A stretch of DNA of 64,000 nt from Ancylobacter sp. SL191 (GTDB lineage: Bacteria; Pseudomonadota; Alphaproteobacteria; Rhizobiales; Xanthobacteraceae): NCBI RefSeq assembly GCF_026625645.1, contig NZ_CP113056.1:4439001-4503000 (forward strand). The letters run 5' to 3'. Every line of letters starts with the position of its first letter. Position 1 is the first letter of the stretch. Shown piece after piece: positions 24,761-32,103 of the stretch. A program made the position numbers and the translations under genes. The notes below the pieces were generated by a model. That model did not search any database and was not told the DNA's origin. It was given only the letters and a program-made list of their open reading frames with translations.

Positions 24761-25429
24761 TCAGGACAGCACGCCAGGGCCATAGCCGAGGAAGGTGATG
24801 GAGACCATTCCACCGCTCTTCGAGGCGTCGCGCTGCACGTTGCAGATCGGGTCGGTCTGCGGAACGATGGGGTTCGGCGCATTTTTCGGCGGATTGGCGC
24901 AGGCCGGCGGGGCGACGCTCGCCGTGCAGTCGTCGCAGCCATAGGGATAGACGCCGACCCGCCCGACATTGTCGCCAATGGCGCTGTTGGAGAATGACGT
25001 AACCTTCGGATAGGCGGAACTTGCCGACCATGAGCCGCCGCCATGGAGATGGAAGGCAATCATCGCGTTCACCCCGGCCACTGCGCTGATGTCTACGGTC
25101 TCCATCGCATTCGAGCCCTGGAAGGCATTGTTGAGGATGAACTCCGCGATGTTCACCCCCTCGGGCCAACTCGGCGTCGCACAGTTGAGCGGCGGCGTGC
25201 CGAAGGTGATGTTGCCGTTGAACCCGACACCTTGAGGCGAGATGTAGGAGACGCTGTTCGCCGTGCCCGGCTGAAGGGTGAAGTAACCCTGAAGCGGCGC
25301 CTCGGCGGTGATGCCCCAGCCGACGTCGCTGACATTGGAAATGCAGCCGGCCGTGGCGCCGAGCGTCAGCCACACGGTCACGGACTCGGTGGTCGCATTG
25401 GTCACGATGAGTTCGGTCTGGCTGGACAT
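24761..25429 (-). CDS. Thaumatin-like domain protein (tentative)
   Basis: A 222-residue protein starting MSSQTELIVTNATTESVTVW behind a GGGGGGTGAC site. There is no obvious signal peptide. The opening NATTESVTVWLTL and the internal stretch SWPEGVNIAEFILNN ... VDISAVAGVNAMIAFHL echo the thaumatin pattern (TLAEFTL ... YDVSLVDGFNLPM), and scattered cysteines (GCDDC, PAC, ICNV) fit a disulfide-bonded beta sandwich. Thaumatin folds are common in plants and fungi, rarer in bacteria. The match is by eye and partial; an unrelated beta-sandwich is possible. It stands alone, without a secretion gene next to it. Confidence 0.55.
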   Translation of the reverse strand: MSSQTELIVTNATTESVTVWLTLGATAGCISNVSDVGWGITAEAPLQGYFTLQPGTANSVSYISPQGVGFNGNITFGTPPLNCATPSWPEGVNIAEFILNNAFQGSNAMETVDISAVAGVNAMIAFHLHGGGSWSASSAYPKVTSFSNSAIGDNVGRVGVYPYGCDDCTASVAPPACANPPKNAPNPIVPQTDPICNVQRDASKSGGMVSITFLGYGPGVLS

Positions 25430-25557
25430 GTCACCCCCCGGTGATGCGCGAGGCCCGAACGGCGGAAGACCGCCCGGTGGCATTCGGCAACCATCATTCT
25501 GGCGGCACTTCCAGCGTTTGCAATCACAAATCGCACCATGAGCCACCGCAACCGCAG

Positions 25558-25577
25558 GGCGGGCTTTGTGGCCCGCC
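25558..25577 (-). terminator. Short hairpin after the small secreted protein
   Basis: GGCGGGC (25558-25564) and GCCCGCC (25571-25577) form a perfect seven-base stem with a six-base loop, 21 bases beyond the stop codon of the minus-strand gene. Confidence 0.35.
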
Positions 25578-25598
25578 ACGCGGGGCGCGGGGTCGGGT

Positions 25599-25877
25599 TC
25601 AGCCGGCCGGCTTGGCCGCCATCGGGCTCGGGGCGAGAGCGTGGGTGGTCGCCGGGCTTTTGACCGGGGCGGCGGCCATGGCCGGGGCGGTCGCTGTGCC
25701 CGGCGCGGGATTGGCGGCCACCATCTGGCCGCTCCAGGGCTCCACCTCCTGATGCAGGGTCTGCCAGAAGGCGGCGCGGTCATCCTTGCTGCGCCCGCCA
25801 GCGGACGCCGCCGACACACCGAGAACCGGAAGGGCGAGCGCCGCGATCAGGGTCGCGGCCGTTGCAATGCGGATCAT
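25599..25877 (-). CDS. Small secreted Ala/Pro-rich protein of unknown function
   Basis: A 92-residue ORF with a GGAGGATG ribosome binding site and a clear signal peptide (MIRIATAATLIAALALPVLGVSAASA). The mature part begins GGRSKDDRAAFWQTLHQEVEPWSG and continues as a low-complexity Ala/Pro/Thr tail. I recognise no domain; the short charged helix followed by a disordered tail suggests a periplasmic or secreted small protein. No neighbour explains it. Confidence 0.6.
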   Translation of the reverse strand: MIRIATAATLIAALALPVLGVSAASAGGRSKDDRAAFWQTLHQEVEPWSGQMVAANPAPGTATAPAMAAAPVKSPATTHALAPSPMAAKPAG

Positions 25878-26053
25878 AGGACATCCTCCGTTGATGGGGG
25901 CGTCATCGCGCCCTCTGGGGAGCATGTCGGAAACGCACGGCGCGGCGCCAGAGGCGCTCACGAAACCCTGAAGATTATGACAGAAAATCCATAAATATCA
26001 TAACGTTAGGTGAGGCGCCGAGCCTTGAGCCCGCTGCGTCAGCCGGCCCGCGC

Positions 26054-26875
26054 TCAGATAAAGCGCTTGCGGATGTTCTGGCTGATCATGTCGAGCACCG
26101 AGACGGTGATGATGACGAGGATAAGGATCGCCGAGGCCTGCGAATAAAGGAAGCCGCGCATCGTCTCGTTGAAGGTCATGCCGATGCCGCCGCCGCCGAC
26201 GATGCCCAGCACGGTGGCCGAGCGCACATTCGATTCAAAGCGGTAGAGCGCGTAGGAGATCCACAGCGGCAGCACCTGCGGCAGCACGCCATAGATGATC
26301 TCCTGCAGCCAGGTGCCGCCCGTGCCGCGAATGCCCTCGACGGGGGCGGGGTCGATCGCCTCCACCGCTTCGGAGAACAGCTTGGCGACGACGCCGGTGG
26401 TGTGGATGAACAGCGCCAGCACGCCGGCGAAGGGACCGAGGCCGACGGCGGCGATGAAGATCAGCGCGAAGACCAGCTCGTTGATGGCGCGGCAGGCATC
26501 CATCACCCTGCGGATCGGGAAGGCGACCCAGCGCGGCACGACATTGTCGGCCGAGAGGATGCCGAAGGGGATGCCGGCGATCACCGCCAGCAGCGTACCC
26601 CAGATGGCGATGGCCAGCGTCTCCAGCATCGCGTTGAAATAGACGTCGATGTCGGTGAAGTCGGGCCGCAGGAAGTCGGCGCCCAGCGTCGCCATGTTGC
26701 CGGCGTCGCGCATGAGCTGCGCCGGGTCCATCTCCGCCTCGTGCCAGGAGAACACCAGCACCGTCACGCCGGCCGCCGCGATGGCGAGGCGGGCGAGGCG
26801 CGTGGTCAGCGGCGTGTGCGGCGGGGCCGGCAGCGCGGCGACGGCAGAGCGGTGGGCGGCGGCAGAGCTGGTCAT
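26054..26875 (-). CDS. phnE: Phosphonate ABC transporter permease PhnE
   Basis: A 273-residue inner-membrane permease. The chosen ATG begins [10 protein letters not shown]; a longer frame to 27016 overlaps phnD and is not convincing. The body contains about six helices and the PhnE-family features [43 protein letters not shown], the cytoplasmic loop [32 protein letters not shown] and the C-terminal [17 protein letters not shown]. It is the third gene of a phnCDE operon. C-P lyase genes are not in the window, so phosphonate or phosphite use depends on loci elsewhere. Confidence 0.9.
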   Translation of the reverse strand: MTSSAAAHRSAVAALPAPPHTPLTTRLARLAIAAAGVTVLVFSWHEAEMDPAQLMRDAGNMATLGADFLRPDFTDIDVYFNAMLETLAIAIWGTLLAVIAGIPFGILSADNVVPRWVAFPIRRVMDACRAINELVFALIFIAAVGLGPFAGVLALFIHTTGVVAKLFSEAVEAIDPAPVEGIRGTGGTWLQEIIYGVLPQVLPLWISYALYRFESNVRSATVLGIVGGGGIGMTFNETMRGFLYSQASAILILVIITVSVLDMISQNIRKRFI

Positions 26876-27012
26876 GGGGCGAGAAAATCCGTCCGGGAGA
26901 TCCGAGGGCGGGAGCAGCCGGTAACGACCGGCTGCCACGAAGACGGGGCGGCACGCGGGCCGCCCCGGATCGGCGAAGAACGGGGCGGCGCGAGCGCCAC
27001 CCCTATGCCACC

Positions 27013-28014
27013 TCACATGGAGGGGAGCTTCTTCTGCTGCTCGTCGAGGGCGGCGAGCTTGGCGTCGATTTCCTTGATCTTCGCGGCCTTCTCGTCAGCC
27101 GAGAGCTTCTCGTCGTTCTGCGTCTTCATCTTCGCCTTGAACAGCTCGAGCTGACGGATCGGGATCAGCTGGGCGTCGGAGGAGGCGAGGAAGGGGCCCC
27201 AGCCGTCCGAGGTCTTGGCGAGCACGGCGCGGGCCGCCTCGATCTCTTCCGGCGTGCCGTTGCGGCCATAGGTCATGAAGAAGGTGTAGATCTTCGCCTT
27301 CAGGTCGGCCGGCAGATCCTTGCGCCACACGATCGGGTCGCCGGCGATCATCGGCGAACGCCACACTTCCTTGATCTTGGCCGCTTCCGCCGGGCGGGTC
27401 TGCTGCAGGCGGGTCATGTTTTCGGTGTTGTTGGTGGCGAAGTCGACCTGCTTGTTGGCGACCGCGAGCAGGTTGCCTTCATGATTGCCGCTGACGACGC
27501 GCTTGTAGCACTTCACCGGGTCGACATTGTTCAGGGCGAACACATAGTAGCTCGGGACGAGGAAGCCCGAGGTCGAGTTCGGATCGCCATTGCCGAAGTT
27601 ATAGCCCTTCGAGCAATCGAGGATGTCCTTGAGGTTGTTGATGTCGCTGCGGTCGACATTGGTGACGATCAGCGAGTAATAGCCCGAAGAACCGTCCGGC
27701 TTGGCGGTCTTGACGAACACTTCGCCATTGGAGCGGTCCACCGCTTCCATGGCCGACTTGTTGCCGAACCACGCAACGTCGACCTTCTTGAAGCGCATGC
27801 CCTCGATGACGCCGGCATAGTCGCCGACGAAGAACGGCTTCACCGGGATGCCGATGGCCTTTTCCATGTCCTTGAGCAGGGGCTCGAAGCTCTTGGCGAG
27901 GTTGGCCGAGGACTCGGTGGAGATGAAGCCGAAGTTCAGCTCCTTGACTTCCTGCGCCGCCAGCGGGGCGGTCAGGCCGGCGAGCACGAGGCCGGCCGCG
28001 AGAATGCGCTTCAT
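27013..28014 (-). CDS. phnD: Phosphonate ABC transporter substrate-binding protein PhnD
   Basis: A 333-residue periplasmic binding protein with signal peptide ([18 protein letters not shown]). The PhnD family is recognised by [22 protein letters not shown], the [15 protein letters not shown] segment and [20 protein letters not shown] lysine/glutamate-rich helical tail (residues about 300-333) is somewhat longer than usual. It lies between phnC and phnE on the minus strand, 14 bases from phnC, consistent with one transcript. Ligand could be 2-aminoethylphosphonate, phosphite or a related compound; the sequence alone does not decide. Confidence 0.92.
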   Translation of the reverse strand: MKRILAAGLVLAGLTAPLAAQEVKELNFGFISTESSANLAKSFEPLLKDMEKAIGIPVKPFFVGDYAGVIEGMRFKKVDVAWFGNKSAMEAVDRSNGEVFVKTAKPDGSSGYYSLIVTNVDRSDINNLKDILDCSKGYNFGNGDPNSTSGFLVPSYYVFALNNVDPVKCYKRVVSGNHEGNLLAVANKQVDFATNNTENMTRLQQTRPAEAAKIKEVWRSPMIAGDPIVWRKDLPADLKAKIYTFFMTYGRNGTPEEIEAARAVLAKTSDGWGPFLASSDAQLIPIRQLELFKAKMKTQNDEKLSADEKAAKIKEIDAKLAALDEQQKKLPSM

Positions 28015-28028
28015 GGATGTCGCTCCTG

Positions 28029-28874
28029 TCAGGATACGGTCTGGATGTCGGGGGTCTCGGCCGGCACGGAGGCGCCGACGACGAACTGGCTGGGCAGGAT
28101 CAGCTCCTCGGCGCTGGCGCCGTAGAGCTCGGTGAGGAAGGCGGCGTTGATCTGCGCCGCCGGACCGTCGAACACGACGCGGCCGGCATTCATCGCCACC
28201 ACGCGGTCGAAATAGGCGGTGGCGTAGTCCACCTGGTGCAGCGAGACGACCAGCGCGATGCCATGGTCGCGGCTCATCGTCACCAGCGTGTCCATCACCC
28301 GCTTGGCCGATTTCGGGTCGAGCGAGGCGATGGGCTCATCCGCCAGCACGAGCTTGGCGCCCTGCACCAGCGCGCGGGCAATGGCGACGCGCTGCTGCTG
28401 GCCGCCGGAGAGTTCGCGCGCCCGCTTCATGGCGTGCTGGGCGATGCCAACCTCGGCCAGCGCGGCATAGGCGGTGCGGCGCTCATCCTCGTTGAACAGG
28501 CCGAGCGTGCCGCGCAGCACGCTGATGCGCCCGAGCGCGCCGACCAGCACATTGGTCAGCACCGACATGCGCCCGGCGAGCGCGAATTGCTGGAACACGA
28601 GACCGATATGCCGGCGCGCCGCGCGCACATCAGCGGCGAGCTTGCCGCCCTCCTGCACCTTCACGCCGAAGGAATGCACCGCGCCGGAGCCCTGCCCCTG
28701 CGCATCGGCGAGAATGAGACCCGCGGCGAGGCGGATGAGGGTCGATTTGCCGGAGCCGGAGGCCCCGATGAGCGCCACGCGCTCGCCCGGCTGGATGGTC
28801 AGCGAGACATTCTCCACGGCGCGCATGGCGCCATAGGTCTTGCTCACACGGTCGAGTTGAAGCGCTGCCGCCAT
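28029..28874 (-). CDS. phnC: Phosphonate ABC transporter ATP-binding protein PhnC
   Basis: A 281-residue ABC ATPase: Walker A GASGSGKSTLIRL, Q-loop in HIGLVFQQFALAGRMSVL, signature ELSGGQQQRVAIARAL, Walker B KLVLADEPIASLD and H-loop VVSLHQVDYA. The FQQFxLxxRxSVxxNVLxGAL pattern is typical of PhnC. It is the first gene of phnCDE. A candidate Pho box lies about 50 bases upstream, in line with control by phosphate starvation. Confidence 0.92.
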   Translation of the reverse strand: MAAALQLDRVSKTYGAMRAVENVSLTIQPGERVALIGASGSGKSTLIRLAAGLILADAQGQGSGAVHSFGVKVQEGGKLAADVRAARRHIGLVFQQFALAGRMSVLTNVLVGALGRISVLRGTLGLFNEDERRTAYAALAEVGIAQHAMKRARELSGGQQQRVAIARALVQGAKLVLADEPIASLDPKSAKRVMDTLVTMSRDHGIALVVSLHQVDYATAYFDRVVAMNAGRVVFDGPAAQINAAFLTELYGASAEELILPSQFVVGASVPAETPDIQTVS

Positions 28875-28922
28875 CGGATCTCCGCCGGCCTGTGAAAGAC
28901 CGGCTTGGGGTAGTCCCGTGCG

Positions 28923-28951
28923 ATGACACGTCGATGAAGCGTCTGCGACAG
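28923..28951 (-). promoter_or_regulatory. Candidate PhoB box upstream of phnC
   Basis: Read on the minus strand, three seven-base units spaced by four bases occur in direct repeat: CTGTCGC, GCTTCAT and GTGTCAT, the 11-base periodicity of Pho boxes (consensus CTGTCAT). The last unit matches six of seven, the middle one only four. Position 49 bases before the phnC start is suitable. Confidence 0.45.
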
Positions 28952-29023
28952 TTCCGTGAACGCCCCCGACTGAGAGCCGGCAAGGCTTCGCCGCAGCGGG
29001 GAACGGGGGCCTCTCGTGACACA

Positions 29024-29113
29024 GTCATGGCCGGGCTTGGCCCGGCCATCCACGACTTTGACCGGGTGCGTGGATAGGAAGGCGTGGATGCCCGGCCCAA
29101 GGCCGGGCATGAC
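29024..29113. repeat. REP-like palindromic pair (BIME), copy 3
   Basis: Unit E at 29024-29058 (GTCATGGCCGGGCTTGGCCC ... CCACGACTT) and inverted unit F at 29082-29113, the same family as the pairs at 19.6-19.9 kb. Confidence 0.85.
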
Positions 29114-29142
29114 GGCGCTCTGGGGGCGAGCCTCTCCAACCG

Positions 29143-29308
29143 CCCCGTGTCCCGGACGCCCGAAGTGTCAGCGGAAGGCGCGCCGGGATCCAGCGGACGA
29201 GTCTTTCGCCGTGCCCTTGATGGGGCTCCAGAGGCAAAGCTGCCTCCGGCGGAGTCTCCCTTGGGCCCCGGATCAGCGTTGCGCTACGCGCAACTTGTCC
29301 GGGGAACG
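29143..29308 (-). repeat. Dispersed repeat of about 166 bases, copy B
   Basis: Inverted copy of the element at 19921-20089, with diverged middle but conserved ends (CCCCGTGTCCCGGACGCC; GTTGCGCTACGCGCAAC; GTCCGGGGAACG). No ORF with a ribosome binding site occurs inside it. It fills much of the 554-base gap between phnC and the small membrane protein gene, together with the Pho box candidate and a REP-like pair. Confidence 0.75.
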
Positions 29309-29428
29309 GGTGGGCCGACCCGAGCCTCGCCGCATTGACCCCGGCTCTCCCCGCCCCCACCATGACACGGGGCGCGCCGCAGGGCGCGGACGGCGCGGCC
29401 GCGCAGGGACGCTTCTATCGGGGGACGC

Positions 29429-29890
29429 ATGTATTACGCGATCATTCTGCTCACCATGGTGATCCTGCCGGTGGTGAGCATCGCCGGCGAACTCGCGACC
29501 ACCAGCGGGGTCGGCGCCTTCGTCGTGGTCGCCATCAAATGGTTCGCCTTCTGGGCCGTGGGCGTGCGGCTGCTGCTCGCCGGCGTCACGCAGATCTGGA
29601 AGCCGGCCTTCACCGTGAAGGGCATTCTCGGCATCGACGAGCCGCGCGCCCATGTGCTGGCGCAGGAGCTCGGCTTCGCCAATGTCGCCATCGGCCTCAC
29701 CGGCCTGCTCTCGCTGGTGTTTTCCGCCTGGGTGCTGCCGGTGGCGCTGGTCGGCGGCCTGTTCCTCGGCCTCGCCGGCCTCAACCACGCCCGCCGCCCG
29801 CACCGGAACCTGCGCGAGAACGTGGCGATGATCTCCGACCTCTGGGCCGCGATCATCCTGCTGGCGGCGCTGCTGCTCAGCCTGGTGTGA
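29429..29890 (+). CDS. Small four-helix membrane protein (DUF6790-like)
   Basis: A 153-residue protein with about four transmembrane helices: residues 1-20 (YYAIILLTMVILPVVSIAG), about 28-50, about 85-110 (GLTGLLSLVFSAWVLPVALVGG) and 133-153 (LWAAIILLAALLLSLV). A conserved-looking cytoplasmic/periplasmic segment ITVKGILG-like (FTVKGILGIDEPRAHVLAQELGFAN) resembles membrane proteins annotated DUF6790. Function is unknown. It stands between a repeat cluster and the AT-rich DUF4062 gene. Confidence 0.7.
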   Translation: MYYAIILLTMVILPVVSIAGELATTSGVGAFVVVAIKWFAFWAVGVRLLLAGVTQIWKPAFTVKGILGIDEPRAHVLAQELGFANVAIGLTGLLSLVFSAWVLPVALVGGLFLGLAGLNHARRPHRNLRENVAMISDLWAAIILLAALLLSLV

Positions 29891-29917
29891 GGCGCCTATA
29901 CTACTCGCTAGGCATGG

Positions 29918-30970
29918 CTATTCATCGGCGTTTTCTTGCCGTCTCCGTCGACGCCCCCGGACGAGCCGATTGGCTTCATGAAATTCATCATCTCTCCTAA
30001 ATATAGGCTTTAGCCCAAGCTCAATACGCGCGTTATCAAAGTCTTCTTGAGCGCCGTGACGAATCCAACATATAGACACTACATCAATTACATCTTCCGC
30101 GCCATTATCATGTAATATTTCCACTATTTTTGATCTTAATTCATCAACAGAATTCGAACTTTTTACTATTTCGACAGCACCTTTATAACTATGCGTAACT
30201 TTGTCAGAAACGAATTTTATCCACTTATTATCCTTAAGCGAAGACTGTATCTTTTCTTCTTCTATTCTTCTGTTTTGATCTTGAATTAATTTAGCAGAAC
30301 CCTTCGAATCAACATTCGAAAGAACCTTTTCTAAATATACTTTAAGAGTATTATTTATTTCTTCAAGATCATTTATTTTCTTTGAAAGCTCAGAAATCTG
30401 ACTTAACTGGGATCGAGATCTCAGAAACTCCCTAAACATACCAGCCCACTGCTCTCGGAGCCAATTTTCGATCTCGGAGTAATTAGAGAATGAAAAAACT
30501 GGATTATTTCTAGGCTGCGCCAGTATGTAATCTATCAATTTAAATACATTTACCGAGTCTACGCTCACATATTTTATATGCTGGTTATCTTTATTTGACA
30601 AATAAGTTCTATGTTCAATATAAACAGAATTTTCAATTAGTACATATATTGGCACTCCAGACAATCTAGCATGCTCGTATTCCTGCTTTGTCACACTATC
30701 GTAACTATCAAAGAATTTTTTATCCGAACTCTCACCATCTCCCGAAGACGCCGATCCATACCGCCCCCCGATAATAAGAACAAATATATCAGCCGAAGCA
30801 GCTTCGCGATAACAAGACTCATCAAGGGCAGAATCAGGATTATAAGAAATAAGCCCTCTTTCTGATAAAACGGCATCATATCCCACATTAGATATAAATG
30901 CCTCAATAGAAGATCTTATGTGCTTGAGGTCATAATAGGTCGAACTCACAAAAACTCTCGGCCGTGCCAA
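29918..30970 (-). CDS. DUF4062-domain protein in an AT-rich island
   Basis: A protein of about 350 residues. The N-terminal domain has the DUF4062 opening RVFVSSTYYDLKHIRSSIEAFI, a Rossmann-like TIR-related fold, with ADIFVLIIGGRYGS and SVTKQEYEHARLSGVPIYVLIE further on. A coiled coil follows (about residues 185-240), then a mixed C-terminal region ending in a basic tail. The start is probably TTG at 30970 behind GGGGGAGGGGG; a TTG at 30985 is an alternative. The gene is strikingly AT-rich in codon third positions, unlike every neighbour, which indicates recent transfer. DUF4062 heads STAND-type ATPases and other conflict-related proteins, so a defence role is conceivable but unproven. Confidence 0.8.
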   Translation of the reverse strand: MARPRVFVSSTYYDLKHIRSSIEAFISNVGYDAVLSERGLISYNPDSALDESCYREAASADIFVLIIGGRYGSASSGDGESSDKKFFDSYDSVTKQEYEHARLSGVPIYVLIENSVYIEHRTYLSNKDNQHIKYVSVDSVNVFKLIDYILAQPRNNPVFSFSNYSEIENWLREQWAGMFREFLRSRSQLSQISELSKKINDLEEINNTLKVYLEKVLSNVDSKGSAKLIQDQNRRIEEEKIQSSLKDNKWIKFVSDKVTHSYKGAVEIVKSSNSVDELRSKIVEILHDNGAEDVIDVVSICWIRHGAQEDFDNARIELGLKPIFRRDDEFHEANRLVRGRRRRRQENADE

Positions 30971-31022
30971 TGCCCCCTCCCCCAACGTAGAGACGTCAAC
31001 ATAGAAACATTATTCTGAAAGT

Positions 31023-32096
31023 TTACAATCCGCGAAACCCGACATAGCCGCCCTCCCCGTCGAACAGCACGTCATAGCCGTTCAGCAGGTGGAAGGACGT
31101 GTTGACGAACACCCGGTCCGGGGCGACGCGCAGATGGATCGCCTCGGGGGCGAGCGGGGTGCCGTCGCCGACGGTGAAGGCGTAGAGCGGAAAAGCCTGC
31201 GCTCCCGCGCCGACGCTGATGGCGACCTGCGTGCCCTCCGGCAGCGTGCGGGCGGGCGCCCCGTCTGCGCCCGCACCGGCGACCCCGGCCTGCGCGGCGG
31301 GCACGGTCATGAACATGGCGCCGACGCCGGTATCCACCAGCGCGCTGCCGCAGGCCGGAGGGGTCGCGCCGTTCAGGCTGATGCAGGCGGGTGTCGGCTG
31401 CCAGTCCGTGCCGTCCGGCCGGCGCTCCAGCTTGATATAGCGGAAGGGCCCGCGCGTATTGGCGGCGGTGAGGCCGACATGCACGCCCTCCGCGGTCAGC
31501 ACATAGCCCTGCCGGCGCGGGCGCTCGCCCGGCGCGATGTTCAGCAGCGGATTCTTGTCCGGCGTGCTCTGGCTCTGCCGGTCGGCCTCGCGGGCGAAGC
31601 CGACGCCGACCATGGCGATATGGCGCGGGTCGCGGGAGGGGGCGCAGTCGCGCGCGCTCGACAGGCAGCGCACCTCGCTCACCGCCAGCACCGGCAGCGG
31701 CGCGGTGGTGAGGCTCGCGCTTTCCTTGCCGGAGAGCGTGACGGGGGTCACTACCCACTGGCCGACCATCACCCGGCCGGAGCTCGTATAGGTCAGCTCG
31801 CCCGGCCCCTGCACGGGGAGCTGGTTGAGGCCGGGGATATAGGCGGCGGCGACCACGATGCCGGTGGAGCCGGAATCGAGATCCGCGCTCAGCACCTCGC
31901 CGCCAAAGGACAGGCCAATGCGCGGCACGCGGGCGATGCCGCCGGGCTGCGCATCGAGGTAGCGCAGGAACAGCCCCTCGCGGAAGGCGCTGTAATCCGG
32001 CGCGCGTTCGGACGCTTCTTGTGCGGCCAGCGGCCCGGAGGCGATTAGGGATGCGGCAATGAGCGTTCCAAGAATGGTGAGCCAGCAGCGCCGCAT
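31023..32096 (-). CDS. Secreted pepsin-like aspartic protease homologue (tentative)
   Basis: A 357-residue protein with signal peptide (LTILGTLIAASLIASGPLAAQ). Two aspartate motifs sit in two apparent lobes: LSADLDSGSTGIVV with D74-S-G-S, and GSALVDTGVGAMFMTVP with an Asp near residue 254. The C-terminal NGYDVLFDGEGGYVGFRGL resembles the closing strands of pepsin-type (A1) proteases. Bilobal pepsin-like enzymes are rare in bacteria. The second motif, DTGVG, differs from the usual DTGT/S, so catalytic activity is uncertain. It starts eight bases after the ETF-QO stop on the same strand, suggesting co-transcription without an obvious functional link. Confidence 0.6.
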   Translation of the reverse strand: MRRCWLTILGTLIAASLIASGPLAAQEASERAPDYSAFREGLFLRYLDAQPGGIARVPRIGLSFGGEVLSADLDSGSTGIVVAAAYIPGLNQLPVQGPGELTYTSSGRVMVGQWVVTPVTLSGKESASLTTAPLPVLAVSEVRCLSSARDCAPSRDPRHIAMVGVGFAREADRQSQSTPDKNPLLNIAPGERPRRQGYVLTAEGVHVGLTAANTRGPFRYIKLERRPDGTDWQPTPACISLNGATPPACGSALVDTGVGAMFMTVPAAQAGVAGAGADGAPARTLPEGTQVAISVGAGAQAFPLYAFTVGDGTPLAPEAIHLRVAPDRVFVNTSFHLLNGYDVLFDGEGGYVGFRGL

Positions 32097-32103
32097 CGGT
32101 CCC

